Shown here: in pieces, positions 17,725 to 25,784 of the stretch
How positions within the stretch are numbered: the stretch's first letter is position 1
How the letters are laid out: the number at the start of each line of letters is the position of its first letter
Assembly: GCA_937916515.1 (NCBI GenBank)
Contig: CALFSX010000333.1
Span: 1-39,701, forward strand
DNA: 39,701 nt
Reading direction: 5' to 3'
Source of the DNA: an uncultured Planctomycetaceae bacterium
Lineage (GTDB): Bacteria; Planctomycetota; Planctomycetia; Planctomycetales; Planctomycetaceae
Position numbers and translations under genes: made by a program
Notes under the pieces: generated by a model
The model's database searches: none
The model's input: only the letters and a program-made list of their open reading frames with translations
Told to the model about the DNA's origin: nothing

Positions 17725-18360
17725 TCAGGCGTCCGTCTGTTTTGCGGGTAGGATTGAGGTAAACACTTTTTTCATTTGAGCAGCGGATTCGGCAATCGTG
17801 CCAGAATTGTCAACAACAAAGTCAGCACGATCTTTCTTCGCCTGCAGGCTCCACTGACGAGCTTCTCGTTTGGCAAGTTCTTCAATTGACCAACCTCGAT
17901 TTTGCATCACTCGCTGTTCACGAATGTGTTGAGGCGTGTCAACAAAAACAAGCCAGTTACAGGTGGCGTCCCAACCTCCCTCCAGAAGCAGAGCGGCGTC
18001 AAGAATCACCGCATCAACATCCTTTGGTGCGGAATCAATTTGAGAGTGGATCTCCCTACGAATTGCTGGATGAAGAATCTGATTCAACCGTTGAAGATCT
18101 GCTTTCTGCTCGTCAGAATCACCAAAAACGCGTTTCGCCAATGCTGATCGATTTACGTCACCGGTCTCCGAAATAATTTCCTGACCAAAACAATCTGTCA
18201 GAGACTGCTTGATTTGTGAATCGTGCAAAAATTCATGACCGATTCGGTCTGCATCAACGATGCGAAACCGAAACCCATCAACCTGCCTTACGACAGATGA
18301 TTTGCCCGAACCTATTCCGCCAAGGATCCCTATGACGGGAACTTGGCAGCCACTTGACAT
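17725..18360 (-). CDS. coaE: Dephospho-CoA kinase
   Basis: 211 residues; phosphorylates the 3'-hydroxyl of dephospho-CoA in the last step of coenzyme A synthesis. The P-loop GGIGSGKS is at 14-21, the VDADRIGHEFL segment contains the substrate-binding Asp-Ala-Asp, and the CoA-domain helix AILHPAIRREI-like stretch and the lid region with REQRVMQNRGWSIEE and KREARQ are all present. Length is normal. It is the first gene of the minus-strand block with rho, ribH and nusB; rho follows after about 160 bases. The ATG is the natural start because the P-loop strand begins at residue 8. Confidence 0.96.
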   Translation of the reverse strand: MSSGCQVPVIGILGGIGSGKSSVVRQVDGFRFRIVDADRIGHEFLHDSQIKQSLTDCFGQEIISETGDVNRSALAKRVFGDSDEQKADLQRLNQILHPAIRREIHSQIDSAPKDVDAVILDAALLLEGGWDATCNWLVFVDTPQHIREQRVMQNRGWSIEELAKREARQWSLQAKKDRADFVVDNSGTIAESAAQMKKVFTSILPAKQTDA

Positions 18361-19086
18361 GATTGAAGTGCCTAAAGACAGAACAAACCTTAAATGATGA
18401 TTATTGTATGAGTAGAACGAGAATTGTATCTGAGATATGTTCTCGCGGATGCGAGGTTTGATTGGGTCGAATTGACAGCCGCAGTCTATTTCGAAACCTG
18501 AATAGTCACGGGCCGCCTAAGTCATTAGTGCCTGTAGGGCTGAAGGAGAGTTCAGGACTCTGGAAGACGGGTTTATTCGGACCAGCCATTGCCAGTCGTC
18601 TAAATTATGCTGCGGCTACAGCCATCAAGTCAAACGGTTGACTTGTGAGAAACAGCCAATTATCACAGTTTTTAACCATCTTCCCGAGTTCGGAGTTCGA
18701 TCTCAGTCAGAAAACCAGAAGGTGCCGAATTCGCGTCAAATCCGCAGAACACGGAATTCCCGCAAAGTCCTGACAAGGGCTTCGCCCTTGCCCCCGTGGT
18801 GTGGGCTGCAGAAAGACGTGGAACGCTCGAATCGCCGAGCCGCTCCGTTGTTGCTCTGATCAACATGCGCGCACCGTTCACGCATCATTTTAAGTAAGAC
18901 TATAACTTGGCAACTTGTCGCACATACAACGCTGCATCCGCAACAGACATCGCAAACCACGCTGTGATTGTTCGGTTTCTAATCTGCCACATTTTCAACT
19001 CAGCCCTCAATTTACCATCACTCAAGACAGCTTTTGTGTAGCCGAACAGGGGCCTATTCGCTGTTTAAATAGAAAGTCGATTCAAG
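18361..19086. other. Divergent intergenic region with repeat copy 3
   Basis: 726 bases between the divergent coaE and phosphohexomutase genes. It should contain both promoters, but none could be assigned safely. A small dyad CAAGTCAA-ACGG-TTGACTTG lies at 18626-18645. Repeat copy 3 occupies 18769-18901, which leaves about 185 bases before the downstream gene. No coding gene is supported. Confidence 0.55.
18769..18901 (+). repeat. Dispersed 133-bp intergenic repeat, copy 3
   Basis: Third copy, same length as copy 1 and in the same orientation. It starts CCTGACAAGG and ends GTAAGACT. The left hairpin is perfect (18774-18790, CAAGGGC-TTC-GCCCTTG), and the invariant 19-base block is at 18833-18851. 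It lies upstream of the phosphohexomutase gene. Confidence 0.85.
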
Positions 19087-20910
19087 ATGTCGTCAGAAGC
19101 GATCGCCAAAGTTAAACAGGCTCAGGCAGAAGGCAAAGTCACCGCAGAAACGCCAATCAACGTTAAAGACTGGTTATCAAAGGACTGCGTTTCCGAATAC
19201 CACAGACGTATTCTGGAAATCATCGCCGCTGAAGACTGGAAGATGCTGGACGAACTTTTCTGGACGTCAATCCCGTTCGGCACCGGCGGCCGGCGAGGCC
19301 CTATGGGAGAACTCGGCCCCGCAACAATCAACGACCGCACAATTGCGGAATCGGCCCACGGCCTGGCAAGCTACCTCAGAAAATCGGGCGTTACGACTGG
19401 CGGCTCGGCAGTCGTAACCTGTGACACGCGAAATAACTCAATGCATTTTGCTCGCCTGACGGCGACAACATTTGCGGCTCATGGCCTGAAGGTTTATCTG
19501 TTCGAAAATCATCGTTCAACGCCCGAGTTGTCGTATGCGGTACGCCACCTTGGCTGCGATATCGGAGTTATGATTTCGGCTTCGCATAACCCTCCCGCAG
19601 ACAACGGCTTCAAAGCCTATTGGAATACCGGAGCTCAGGTCGTTCCGCCACACGACAAAGGAATCATTAAAGAAGTCGAACTAGCTGATGTGATTCCATC
19701 GATCGACTACGACGAAGCTATTGCTTCAGGTCAAATTGAAATCGTCGGGGCAGCAATTGATGCAGCCTACATCGCCGAAGTTGTGGCATTAAGCCAAACG
19801 GACAAGCGTGATATCTCCGCAATATTCACACCGCTGCACGGCGTTGGAGAAACTTCGATTTATCAGGTCATCAAGCAGTGCGGCTTTGAAGGCGTTGAAA
19901 TCTTTGAAGCTCAACGCAAGCCGGACGGAAATTTCCCGAACGTCCCCAGGCACCTGCCGAATCCTGAACTGCTGGAAGTGTTTGATCCGGCAATCAAATG
20001 GATCAAAGAAAACAGCCACGACGCCGATTTGATTCTGGCCTCAGACCCGGACGCTGACCGTTTAGGCGTCATGGTAAGAAACAGCGACGGCGGATTCACA
20101 CCGATTTCCGGCAACCAAACCGGAGCATTGATTACTGACTATCTGCTAAGCAAGCTCAAAGAAAGTGGCAAACTAACACCAGATCATTACGTCGTTGAAA
20201 CTCTGGTTACAACTCCTTTGGTAAAAGCCATTGCCGACAGCTACGGAGCAAAGGCGTTCCATGAACTGCTGGTTGGCTTCAAATGGATCGCGGAAACGAT
20301 TGAAGAAAACGGTCCAGAAAATTTCGTGTTTGGATGCGAAGAATCCATCGGTTTTCTTTCGGGAACATATTGCCGCGACAAAGATGGAGCCATCGGTGCA
20401 CTGTTCATTCTGGAACTTGCCGCGGAACTGAAATTAAAAGGCCTGACTTTGCTGGACCACCTTGACGCTCTTTATGAACGCCATGGCTATCACGCTGAAG
20501 GCCAAAAGTCGATTTACTGCACCGGCCCAACCGGCAAAGCAAAAATTGATGGACTGATGCAAACGCTGCGTGAAAACCCGCCAGCTCAATTTGGGCCCGT
20601 CCACTTCGTCGAAGCTGCCGACTACAACACCGGACGCCGAGTCGCGATTCCAGGTGGGGAGTCTCTGGGAACAATCACAAAGCCGAAGGGCGACTTGTTG
20701 GTCTACAAGTCAGATCCAGCCAGTCCGGTCAGAATTCAAATTGCAGGGCGACCGTCCGGTACAGAACCCAAAATTAAGTTCTATCTGTTCTGCCAATCAG
20801 ATTTGTCGCCGGGAGTGAATTTGGATCAGGCAAAAGGGGCGGGAGACAGCGTCATGAAAGAGCTACAGAACGCCATGGGAAAATGGGCGGATGAGCAGCT
20901 TGCTACGTAG
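19087..20910 (+). CDS. Phosphoglucomutase/phosphomannomutase family protein
   Basis: 607 residues of the alpha-D-phosphohexomutase superfamily, which interconverts sugar 1- and 6-phosphates by a phosphoserine intermediate. The catalytic serine is Ser166 in MISASHNPPADNGFK; the Mg-binding loop is DPDADR (Asp320, Asp322, Asp324); the sugar-binding loop is GCEESIGFLSG at about 416; and the phosphate-binding loop is GRPSGTEP (554-561). The GTGGRRGPMG segment at 65-74 near the N-terminus and the overall length of about 600 fit the PGM2-like group, which can act on hexose or pentose phosphates; the exact substrate is not decided by the sequence. Cytoplasmic. It is the only gene in its unit; the next gene starts about 210 bases downstream. 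Confidence 0.93.
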   Translation: MSSEAIAKVKQAQAEGKVTAETPINVKDWLSKDCVSEYHRRILEIIAAEDWKMLDELFWTSIPFGTGGRRGPMGELGPATINDRTIAESAHGLASYLRKSGVTTGGSAVVTCDTRNNSMHFARLTATTFAAHGLKVYLFENHRSTPELSYAVRHLGCDIGVMISASHNPPADNGFKAYWNTGAQVVPPHDKGIIKEVELADVIPSIDYDEAIASGQIEIVGAAIDAAYIAEVVALSQTDKRDISAIFTPLHGVGETSIYQVIKQCGFEGVEIFEAQRKPDGNFPNVPRHLPNPELLEVFDPAIKWIKENSHDADLILASDPDADRLGVMVRNSDGGFTPISGNQTGALITDYLLSKLKESGKLTPDHYVVETLVTTPLVKAIADSYGAKAFHELLVGFKWIAETIEENGPENFVFGCEESIGFLSGTYCRDKDGAIGALFILELAAELKLKGLTLLDHLDALYERHGYHAEGQKSIYCTGPTGKAKIDGLMQTLRENPPAQFGPVHFVEAADYNTGRRVAIPGGESLGTITKPKGDLLVYKSDPASPVRIQIAGRPSGTEPKIKFYLFCQSDLSPGVNLDQAKGAGDSVMKELQNAMGKWADEQLAT

Positions 20911-21123
20911 TTCTGACCGCCAATTCCGGGATTTCCCAAAGGCAGCGAGTCAGCTTGAGATACTGCCTGACCAGACTTCTGAGATTCTTCAATCCGATGC
21001 TGTGCGGCTTTGAAGCCTGGACTTCACATGCCTAGAATTCAAACGATTCGTTTCGTCCGACTTCATTTGACAACCCCGCTTTAATTGCATGCTCAGCCTG
21101 GGCTGAGCCAGAAAATCAAACTC

Positions 21124-22227
21124 ATGAAAGCTATCGCAGTTCGTCCTGGAACTCCCAACAGTGTCCATTTAGCAGAACTGGACAAGCCGTCAGTTACGGA
21201 TATTCCCAGTGGGCGCGGGGTACTTGTAAAGACATTGAAGGTCGGCGTTGACGCAACCGACCGTGAAATTAACGACGCTCTGTATGGAAACGCACCGGCA
21301 GGTTACGACTTTCTGGTAATTGGGCATGAGTGTTTCGGAGTCGTAGTCGAAGTTGGCCCGGAAGTAAAAAAGGTCAAAGTAGGCGACTACGTCACATGCA
21401 CGGTGCGCCGACCAGGTGGATCAATCTTTGATAAAATTGGCCGCAGCGACATTACCAGCGAAGAAGAGTATTACGAGCGAGGCATCAATCTTCGGCACGG
21501 TTATCTGACGGAATACTTTGTCGACGATGAAGAATTCATCGTTCGCATGCCAGTCGGCCTGAAACACCTGCATGTGCTGGCCGAACCCATGAGCTGTGCC
21601 GCTAAAGCCGTTGAACAAGCCATGCTGGCCCAAAAACGCCTGCAGGTTTGGGAACCCAAACGAGCATGGGTAACGGGATCCGGCCAGATCGGCCTGCTAT
21701 CAACCTTGATCCTGCGACTGCGCGGAATGGAAGTCTTCACCGTTGCCCGTGGCGCAAAGCCAAATCTGAAAGCCGAAATCGCTGAAGGTCTGGGAGCAAC
21801 TTACATCAGCACTTCAGAAACCTCACTGAAGGAACTGGCCGCCGAACACGGCAAGCCAGACCTGATCATCGAAGCCACCGGAAGCAGTGCGATCGCATTC
21901 GAATGCATGGAACTTCTGGGCCACAACGGCTGCATGGTCTGGACCAGCATCACCGGCGGTAAGAAGTCAGTGGATGTTCCCAGTGACCACGTCAATCTGC
22001 ATTGGGTTTTGGGTAATAAACTGCTTGTCGGCAGTGTTAATGCCAACTTCCGCCATTTCGAATCTGGAATTTCAGACCTCGCTCTGGGCGAAGTCACTTA
22101 CCCAGGCGTCATCGAAAAGATTCTGACCAACCCCGTTGATGGCCTGGAGAATTACGCGGAAATGATGCGATTGCTTGTGGAAGACCGAGACGCTTTGAAA
22201 GTTTATGTCAACGTTGCGGAAGGCTGA
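21124..22227 (+). CDS. Zinc-dependent medium-chain dehydrogenase, glucose-dehydrogenase-like
   Basis: 367 residues of the medium-chain alcohol dehydrogenase superfamily, closest by eye to archaeal glucose 1-dehydrogenases. Catalytic zinc ligands are Asp43 ([11 protein letters not shown]), His68 and Glu69 (GHECFG), and Glu154 (AEPMSC), the Asp-type site described for the Haloferax enzyme. The cysteine-rich structural zinc lobe is missing; its place is taken by [10 protein letters not shown] and a charged loop. The nucleotide-binding motif is [11 protein letters not shown], at about 176-186. The conserved HGYLTEYF is also present. The likely reaction is oxidation of glucose or a related sugar with NAD(P); substrate is inference. 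The frame is open from a TTG at 21085, but the ATG at 21124 gives the usual N-terminus. Confidence 0.88.
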   Translation: MKAIAVRPGTPNSVHLAELDKPSVTDIPSGRGVLVKTLKVGVDATDREINDALYGNAPAGYDFLVIGHECFGVVVEVGPEVKKVKVGDYVTCTVRRPGGSIFDKIGRSDITSEEEYYERGINLRHGYLTEYFVDDEEFIVRMPVGLKHLHVLAEPMSCAAKAVEQAMLAQKRLQVWEPKRAWVTGSGQIGLLSTLILRLRGMEVFTVARGAKPNLKAEIAEGLGATYISTSETSLKELAAEHGKPDLIIEATGSSAIAFECMELLGHNGCMVWTSITGGKKSVDVPSDHVNLHWVLGNKLLVGSVNANFRHFESGISDLALGEVTYPGVIEKILTNPVDGLENYAEMMRLLVEDRDALKVYVNVAEG

Positions 22228-22337
22228 TACTTGCGGCAGCGTTCATGGACGATTGTGAACCGGCAGAGATGTGGTCAGTGTTGGAACGCAGTGCGAGCGA
22301 AACACGGTAGTGCTGCGGCACCGCTAAGAATTAGGAT

Positions 22338-22403
22338 TTGTCGTAGTGGATCCTGTTAAAGATCCCCGGGGCGCAGGATCTTTAACAGGATCCACTACGA
22401 CAA
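22338..22403. repeat. 28-bp perfect inverted repeat
   Basis: The left arm (22338-22365) begins TTGTCGTAGTGGATCCTG; the right arm (22376-22403) is its exact reverse complement. Ten bases (CCGGGGCGCA) form the loop. There is no U-tract after it, so it is not an ordinary terminator. Each arm also contains its own smaller dyad, GGATC...GATCC. Confidence 0.9.
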
Positions 22404-22554
22404 GATTGAGCTGTGACCCAGCACTCGTTTCCTTCGCAAGCTCAGTCCAACCACGGCCACCCAGCCGTGAAAACCGAATCCGGTCATTTGCCCGGCAAAC
22501 GCCGGGATTTGACGGCCACCTGCCTTTAACGACAAAATCTCCGTAAAATCTGAA

Positions 22555-22589
22555 CGGTCATCGGCAGCTTCTGCCGATGGCCGTTTTTT
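22555..22589 (+). terminator. Intrinsic transcription terminator
   Basis: A 13-base-pair stem with one G-U pair (CGGTCATCGGCAG / CTGCCGATGGCCG) and a 3-base loop, directly followed by six T residues. It is a textbook Rho-independent terminator. It lies 328 bases after the dehydrogenase stop codon and 220 before the TPR lipoprotein start, so it ends either a long 3' tail or a separate small transcript. Confidence 0.85.
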
Positions 22590-22793
22590 GTTGGTGCGCA
22601 GGCAACAATTGCTCTGAGATCGATGTTGCAGCAGTTTCCGCACAGACGTATTCTGCCACTACTCTCAAACTCCTTTCTCTACAAAGATTCGCTAAAGAAT
22701 CGGCGATTCAGATCAACGGCTTTCTCTGATCTGCCTGAACCGCTGTCCGCGAATTTTCTCACCTATAAACTCTCCATGCCAACTCCGCATCTC

Positions 22794-22801
22794 AGGAAAG
22801 G
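22794..22801 (+). promoter_or_regulatory. Shine-Dalgarno deciding the TPR lipoprotein start
   Basis: AGGAAAGG lies 7 bases upstream of the ATG at 22809. This, with the lipoprotein signal that begins there, outweighs the longer open frame reaching to 22623. Confidence 0.75.
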
Positions 22802-22808
22802 CAATCAA

Positions 22809-24026
22809 ATGCGCTGCAAATGGTTCCGTAAACTTGCCGGCGTGACAACGTGTTCCGGGCTTCTGGCAATCTCTGGCTGCTACAACATGAACGGCTACGT
22901 CATGAATGCATCAGGGCAGGGCTACTACGAACAGGGCAACTACGCGATGGCTGCGCAGGAGTTCCAGACAGCTCTTGCCAACAATCCACACAACCCAGAC
23001 TACATGTCGAACCTTGCCAAGGCTCGCATGAAAATGGGTGATACGGGTTCTGCAGAACAGATGTTCAAGCAGGCACTTGCCAAGTCACCGTCTCACCAGC
23101 CGTCCTACCACGGCCTGGCGGAACTGTATCTTGCCAATGGTCGCAGCAACGAAGCCGCAAGTCTGCTGAACACATGGGCGGCAACTCAACCGTATGTCGC
23201 GGAATCTCACGTAGAACTGGCATGGCTGCAAAGAGAACTCGGCCAGCCCGAAGCAGCCGCTGAAAGCCTGAAGTCAGCCCTTCAGGTAAATCCCAGCCAT
23301 TCAACCGCGTTGGCTCACATGGGGCAATACTATCAGGACATTGGCCAACCAGCTCAGGCCTTAACGATGTACCAACAGTCGCTAAAATCAGACTGGAATC
23401 AGCCAGACGTCCATTCTCGCATGGCCGTGGTTGCGGAAGCCGCCGGAACGAATCATCCCATGAGCGAAATGGCGATGGCTCGTGGAATCAGCCCTTCAGA
23501 CGTACCACGCCAGCAGTTGGCATTCGGGCAACAGAACATGATGCAACCCGGCATGCCACAGATGAATCAACCACAGATGGCCTTCCAGCCAATGCCGCCT
23601 CAACAGCAGACCATGGCCTTTCAGCCCCCGTTTGCTCAGCAGCAACAATCGAACTATCCACCGTCCATGGCCGCGCAGTCGAATGGCTACCCGATGGAAA
23701 TGGAACAGCCGTGGAACGCTGGCCCTCAGGTTTCTCACATGTCCACAAACCAGATGCCGATGAACGAAGCTTCAGGCATGGGGGCCATGGGTATGATGAT
23801 TCCGTTCCCATTAACTGGTGGCACCACCACTTCGGTTTCCAGCGTGTCATCCAATCCACAGTCCACACCACAATGGAACTCTGCTACGATGCAGCAATCA
23901 ACTGCGTCACCCATGCCAACACCAGATCCGGCATTTCAGCTCGGAAAAACACCATCAGTGCCCGTAACTTCGATCTCACAATCCAAGGTGGTTTCACCCG
24001 GGCTGCCTGAAATTGAAGCGTTTTAA
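22809..24026 (+). CDS. TPR lipoprotein with Gln/Met/Pro-rich tail
   Basis: 405 residues. The N-terminus [11 protein letters not shown] is positively charged, followed by a hydrophobic stretch and a lipobox ending ISGC, so Cys24 should be lipidated. Tetratricopeptide repeats run from about 38 to 195 ([40 protein letters not shown], and further units). From about 235 the protein becomes low complexity, very rich in Gln, Met and Pro, and is probably disordered. It is likely a periplasmic or membrane-attached scaffold; the partner is unknown. The start is fixed by a strong ribosome binding site. Earlier genes on this strand end at the terminator at 22555-22589, so it has its own promoter. Confidence 0.88.
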   Translation: MRCKWFRKLAGVTTCSGLLAISGCYNMNGYVMNASGQGYYEQGNYAMAAQEFQTALANNPHNPDYMSNLAKARMKMGDTGSAEQMFKQALAKSPSHQPSYHGLAELYLANGRSNEAASLLNTWAATQPYVAESHVELAWLQRELGQPEAAAESLKSALQVNPSHSTALAHMGQYYQDIGQPAQALTMYQQSLKSDWNQPDVHSRMAVVAEAAGTNHPMSEMAMARGISPSDVPRQQLAFGQQNMMQPGMPQMNQPQMAFQPMPPQQQTMAFQPPFAQQQQSNYPPSMAAQSNGYPMEMEQPWNAGPQVSHMSTNQMPMNEASGMGAMGMMIPFPLTGGTTTSVSSVSSNPQSTPQWNSATMQQSTASPMPTPDPAFQLGKTPSVPVTSISQSKVVSPGLPEIEAF

Positions 24027-24445
24027 TCGAAGCATCTAGTCAGAGATGCCTGCTTCTTTAGCGCATGATAGCCCAGCATGAACGCGGAAGCAGTGAGAGT
24101 GACGCCGTGTGACTGACACCATGAGCTTCCGTCAGAGTCACAGCCAGCGACCACAGTTTCTCCGGAATCCGAGTCCCAATATTCCGAGGCTGCTAGCGCG
24201 CCTCGAACCGATCGCGCCCGCGTACAGGAGCCCCCTTAAAATCCCCGCCCTTTCGCCCAGCCATCGTTGTCGTCCCCAAAACAGTGCCAAGCCGCCGAAA
24301 TTCCGTCAGACACGCCTCGCGGAAGGACAAGGACGATGCTGCTATCGCCACAACGCAATCAGGACAATTCGCAATTCTGAAATCACCGATTGGCATCCAA
24401 TCCACCCAGCCAATATAACCAGCCAATATAAGGAATAGACCGCTC
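24027..24445. other. Intergenic region between convergent genes
   Basis: No gene was recognised. A 13-base unit (CCAGCCAATATAA) occurs twice in tandem at 24406-24431. A weak dyad just after the TPR lipoprotein stop (about 24028-24058) might act as a terminator but has no clear U-tract. Confidence 0.5.
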
Positions 24446-25345
24446 TTACCGACACGGTAGCCCAATGAAGTATCTGGGATCCTCGGCGATACGGCGTTTT
24501 TTTTCAGATTCAACATAGACGTCGAACATACCAATAGAACCGTCCCTCCGCTTGTTACTCCACCGAAACAGATCGTTTCGCGCATCGTCAAGTGACTCAC
24601 CAAGTTCCTCCAGCAACTCCTCCAACTCCGCGATTTCTGCCTTCTGTTCTGCAGACGGGCCAACATGCCCTAATTCGTGGCTTGCTATCCGGTGAACAAG
24701 TCGCTTATGCCCCCGTTCGGGGTAGATAAATGGGTTCGCTCCCGCTTCAAGCAAGAGCTTCACAATTCTAAATCTACCTCGACCGGCAGCGGACATTGCC
24801 GGCGTCAGCCCACGGCTAATACAGTCCAAAGCGGCTCTGCGTTCGATGAGCAACTGCACTCGTTCTTCTTGAGTCGTAGTGGCTGAACGGATGGCACGAT
24901 GCAACAGTGATTCCCCAGTGACTGGATTCAATAATGTCAGATCAGCTCCGTGGGCAACAACCAATTGACTAAACCGAATATCTTCTGCGCCAAAAGCTGT
25001 GAAGGTGATTGATTCACCGACAGTCCAAACAAAGAATCCAAAATTACCGGTAAGGCAAATGTTCGGGTTCGCGCCCGCATTCAGAAGGTCCGAAAATATC
25101 TCCGTTTGCTTGCACACTAAAGCCCAGAACAACAGCGTCATATTGTCCGTGCCAGGAAGATTCGGATCTAAGCCTGCCTTCAACAAGTTGCGTACGCTTT
25201 CGCGATCGCCATTCTGAATGGACCGCCACGCACTAATGTGCGAAGGCGAGTCGAAGATTGACTGCGGCTGCAAATTAAGCTTTTTCAGAGGAGTCTGAAC
25301 GCGGTCCCCGCAACCGATGAGAAAAATGTACAAGACCAATGACAT
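24446..25345 (-). CDS. Ankyrin-repeat lipoprotein
   Basis: About 299 residues. The short N-terminus MSLVLYIFLIGCGD has a lipobox-like LIGC, so Cys12 is probably lipidated. Ankyrin repeats follow: ISAWRSIQNGDRESVRNLLK and AGLDPN at about 37-63, LLNAGANPN, LVVAHGADLTLLNPVTGES with LLHRAIRS, and GLTPAMSAAGRGRFRIVKLL with LEAGANP. The C-terminal 90 residues are acidic then basic and helical (QKAEIAELEELLEELGESLD). It probably mediates protein binding at the cell envelope; the partner is unknown. The frame is open to 25468, so a start at 25408 with a longer n-region is possible. A related but broken gene lies at 33591-34309. Confidence 0.75.
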   Translation of the reverse strand: MSLVLYIFLIGCGDRVQTPLKKLNLQPQSIFDSPSHISAWRSIQNGDRESVRNLLKAGLDPNLPGTDNMTLLFWALVCKQTEIFSDLLNAGANPNICLTGNFGFFVWTVGESITFTAFGAEDIRFSQLVVAHGADLTLLNPVTGESLLHRAIRSATTTQEERVQLLIERRAALDCISRGLTPAMSAAGRGRFRIVKLLLEAGANPFIYPERGHKRLVHRIASHELGHVGPSAEQKAEIAELEELLEELGESLDDARNDLFRWSNKRRDGSIGMFDVYVESEKKRRIAEDPRYFIGLPCR

Positions 25346-25784
25346 TTGTCTTACGAATACTCCGGAAAGTGCCACCCCATTTCGGCCAGCACAGTTGCTG
25401 CGGAAACACATTGAAATATTCTGCAAGTTAGGTGAACAGCAGCAGTTCGTGGCAATGAATGACCACAAGAGGCTTCAGTTACTAGTTTGACGGCAAGCCG
25501 AAGGCGAACGCATTTCACGTTGGTAACCGACGCCTTTGGCTTGCCGTTAAACGATTCATAGCAATCTATTACGTTCAGTCCTACCCAATTAAATGAAGAC
25601 CAACCATTCTGTGGACAAGATCACAATCCCCAAAGAGTGGAATAACGCCATGGGCGGCAGGGAAATTCCAATCCCGACGACACGCGAAAACATATTTGCT
25701 ACTGAGAGTCCGCTGTGCTACTTTGAGACTCCCGCCGAATTTCACCCTGCCACCAATTTTTGTGTTCGCTAAGGAGCAACACAG
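25346..25784. other. Divergent intergenic region
   Basis: This gap lies between the ankyrin lipoprotein (minus) and the PSCyt1/DUF1549 gene (plus). It contains an imperfect 22-base inverted repeat (25485-25552) and the ribosome binding site of the downstream gene (AAGGAG, 25771-25776). No further gene is supported. Confidence 0.55.
25485..25552. repeat. 22-bp imperfect inverted repeat
   Basis: Arms at 25485-25506 and 25531-25552 match as reverse complements at 20 of 22 positions (core ACGGCAAGCC / GGCTTGCCGT), with a 24-base spacer. It lies in the intergenic gap between the divergent ankyrin and PSCyt1 genes and has no U-tract. It may be an intergenic repetitive palindrome or a regulatory hairpin. 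Confidence 0.75.

Larger units (their letters stand above)
22228..22808. other. Intergenic region with long hairpin and terminator
   Basis: 580 bases before the TPR lipoprotein gene. It contains a 28-base perfect inverted repeat (22338-22403) and a strong intrinsic terminator (22555-22589). The 150 bases between them contain several small GC-rich stems and could encode a small RNA. The TPR gene's open frame reaches back to 22623, but its real start is at 22809. Confidence 0.6.

Noticed and set aside
18736-18960. 74-codon minus-strand frame over repeat copy 3
   Set aside because: It is most simply explained by the repeat itself; the frame is shared by the other copies, but no start codon or ribosome binding site is conserved.
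24028-24058. Possible terminator after the TPR lipoprotein
   Set aside because: The stem is short and interrupted and there is no real U-tract; mentioned only as a weak possibility.
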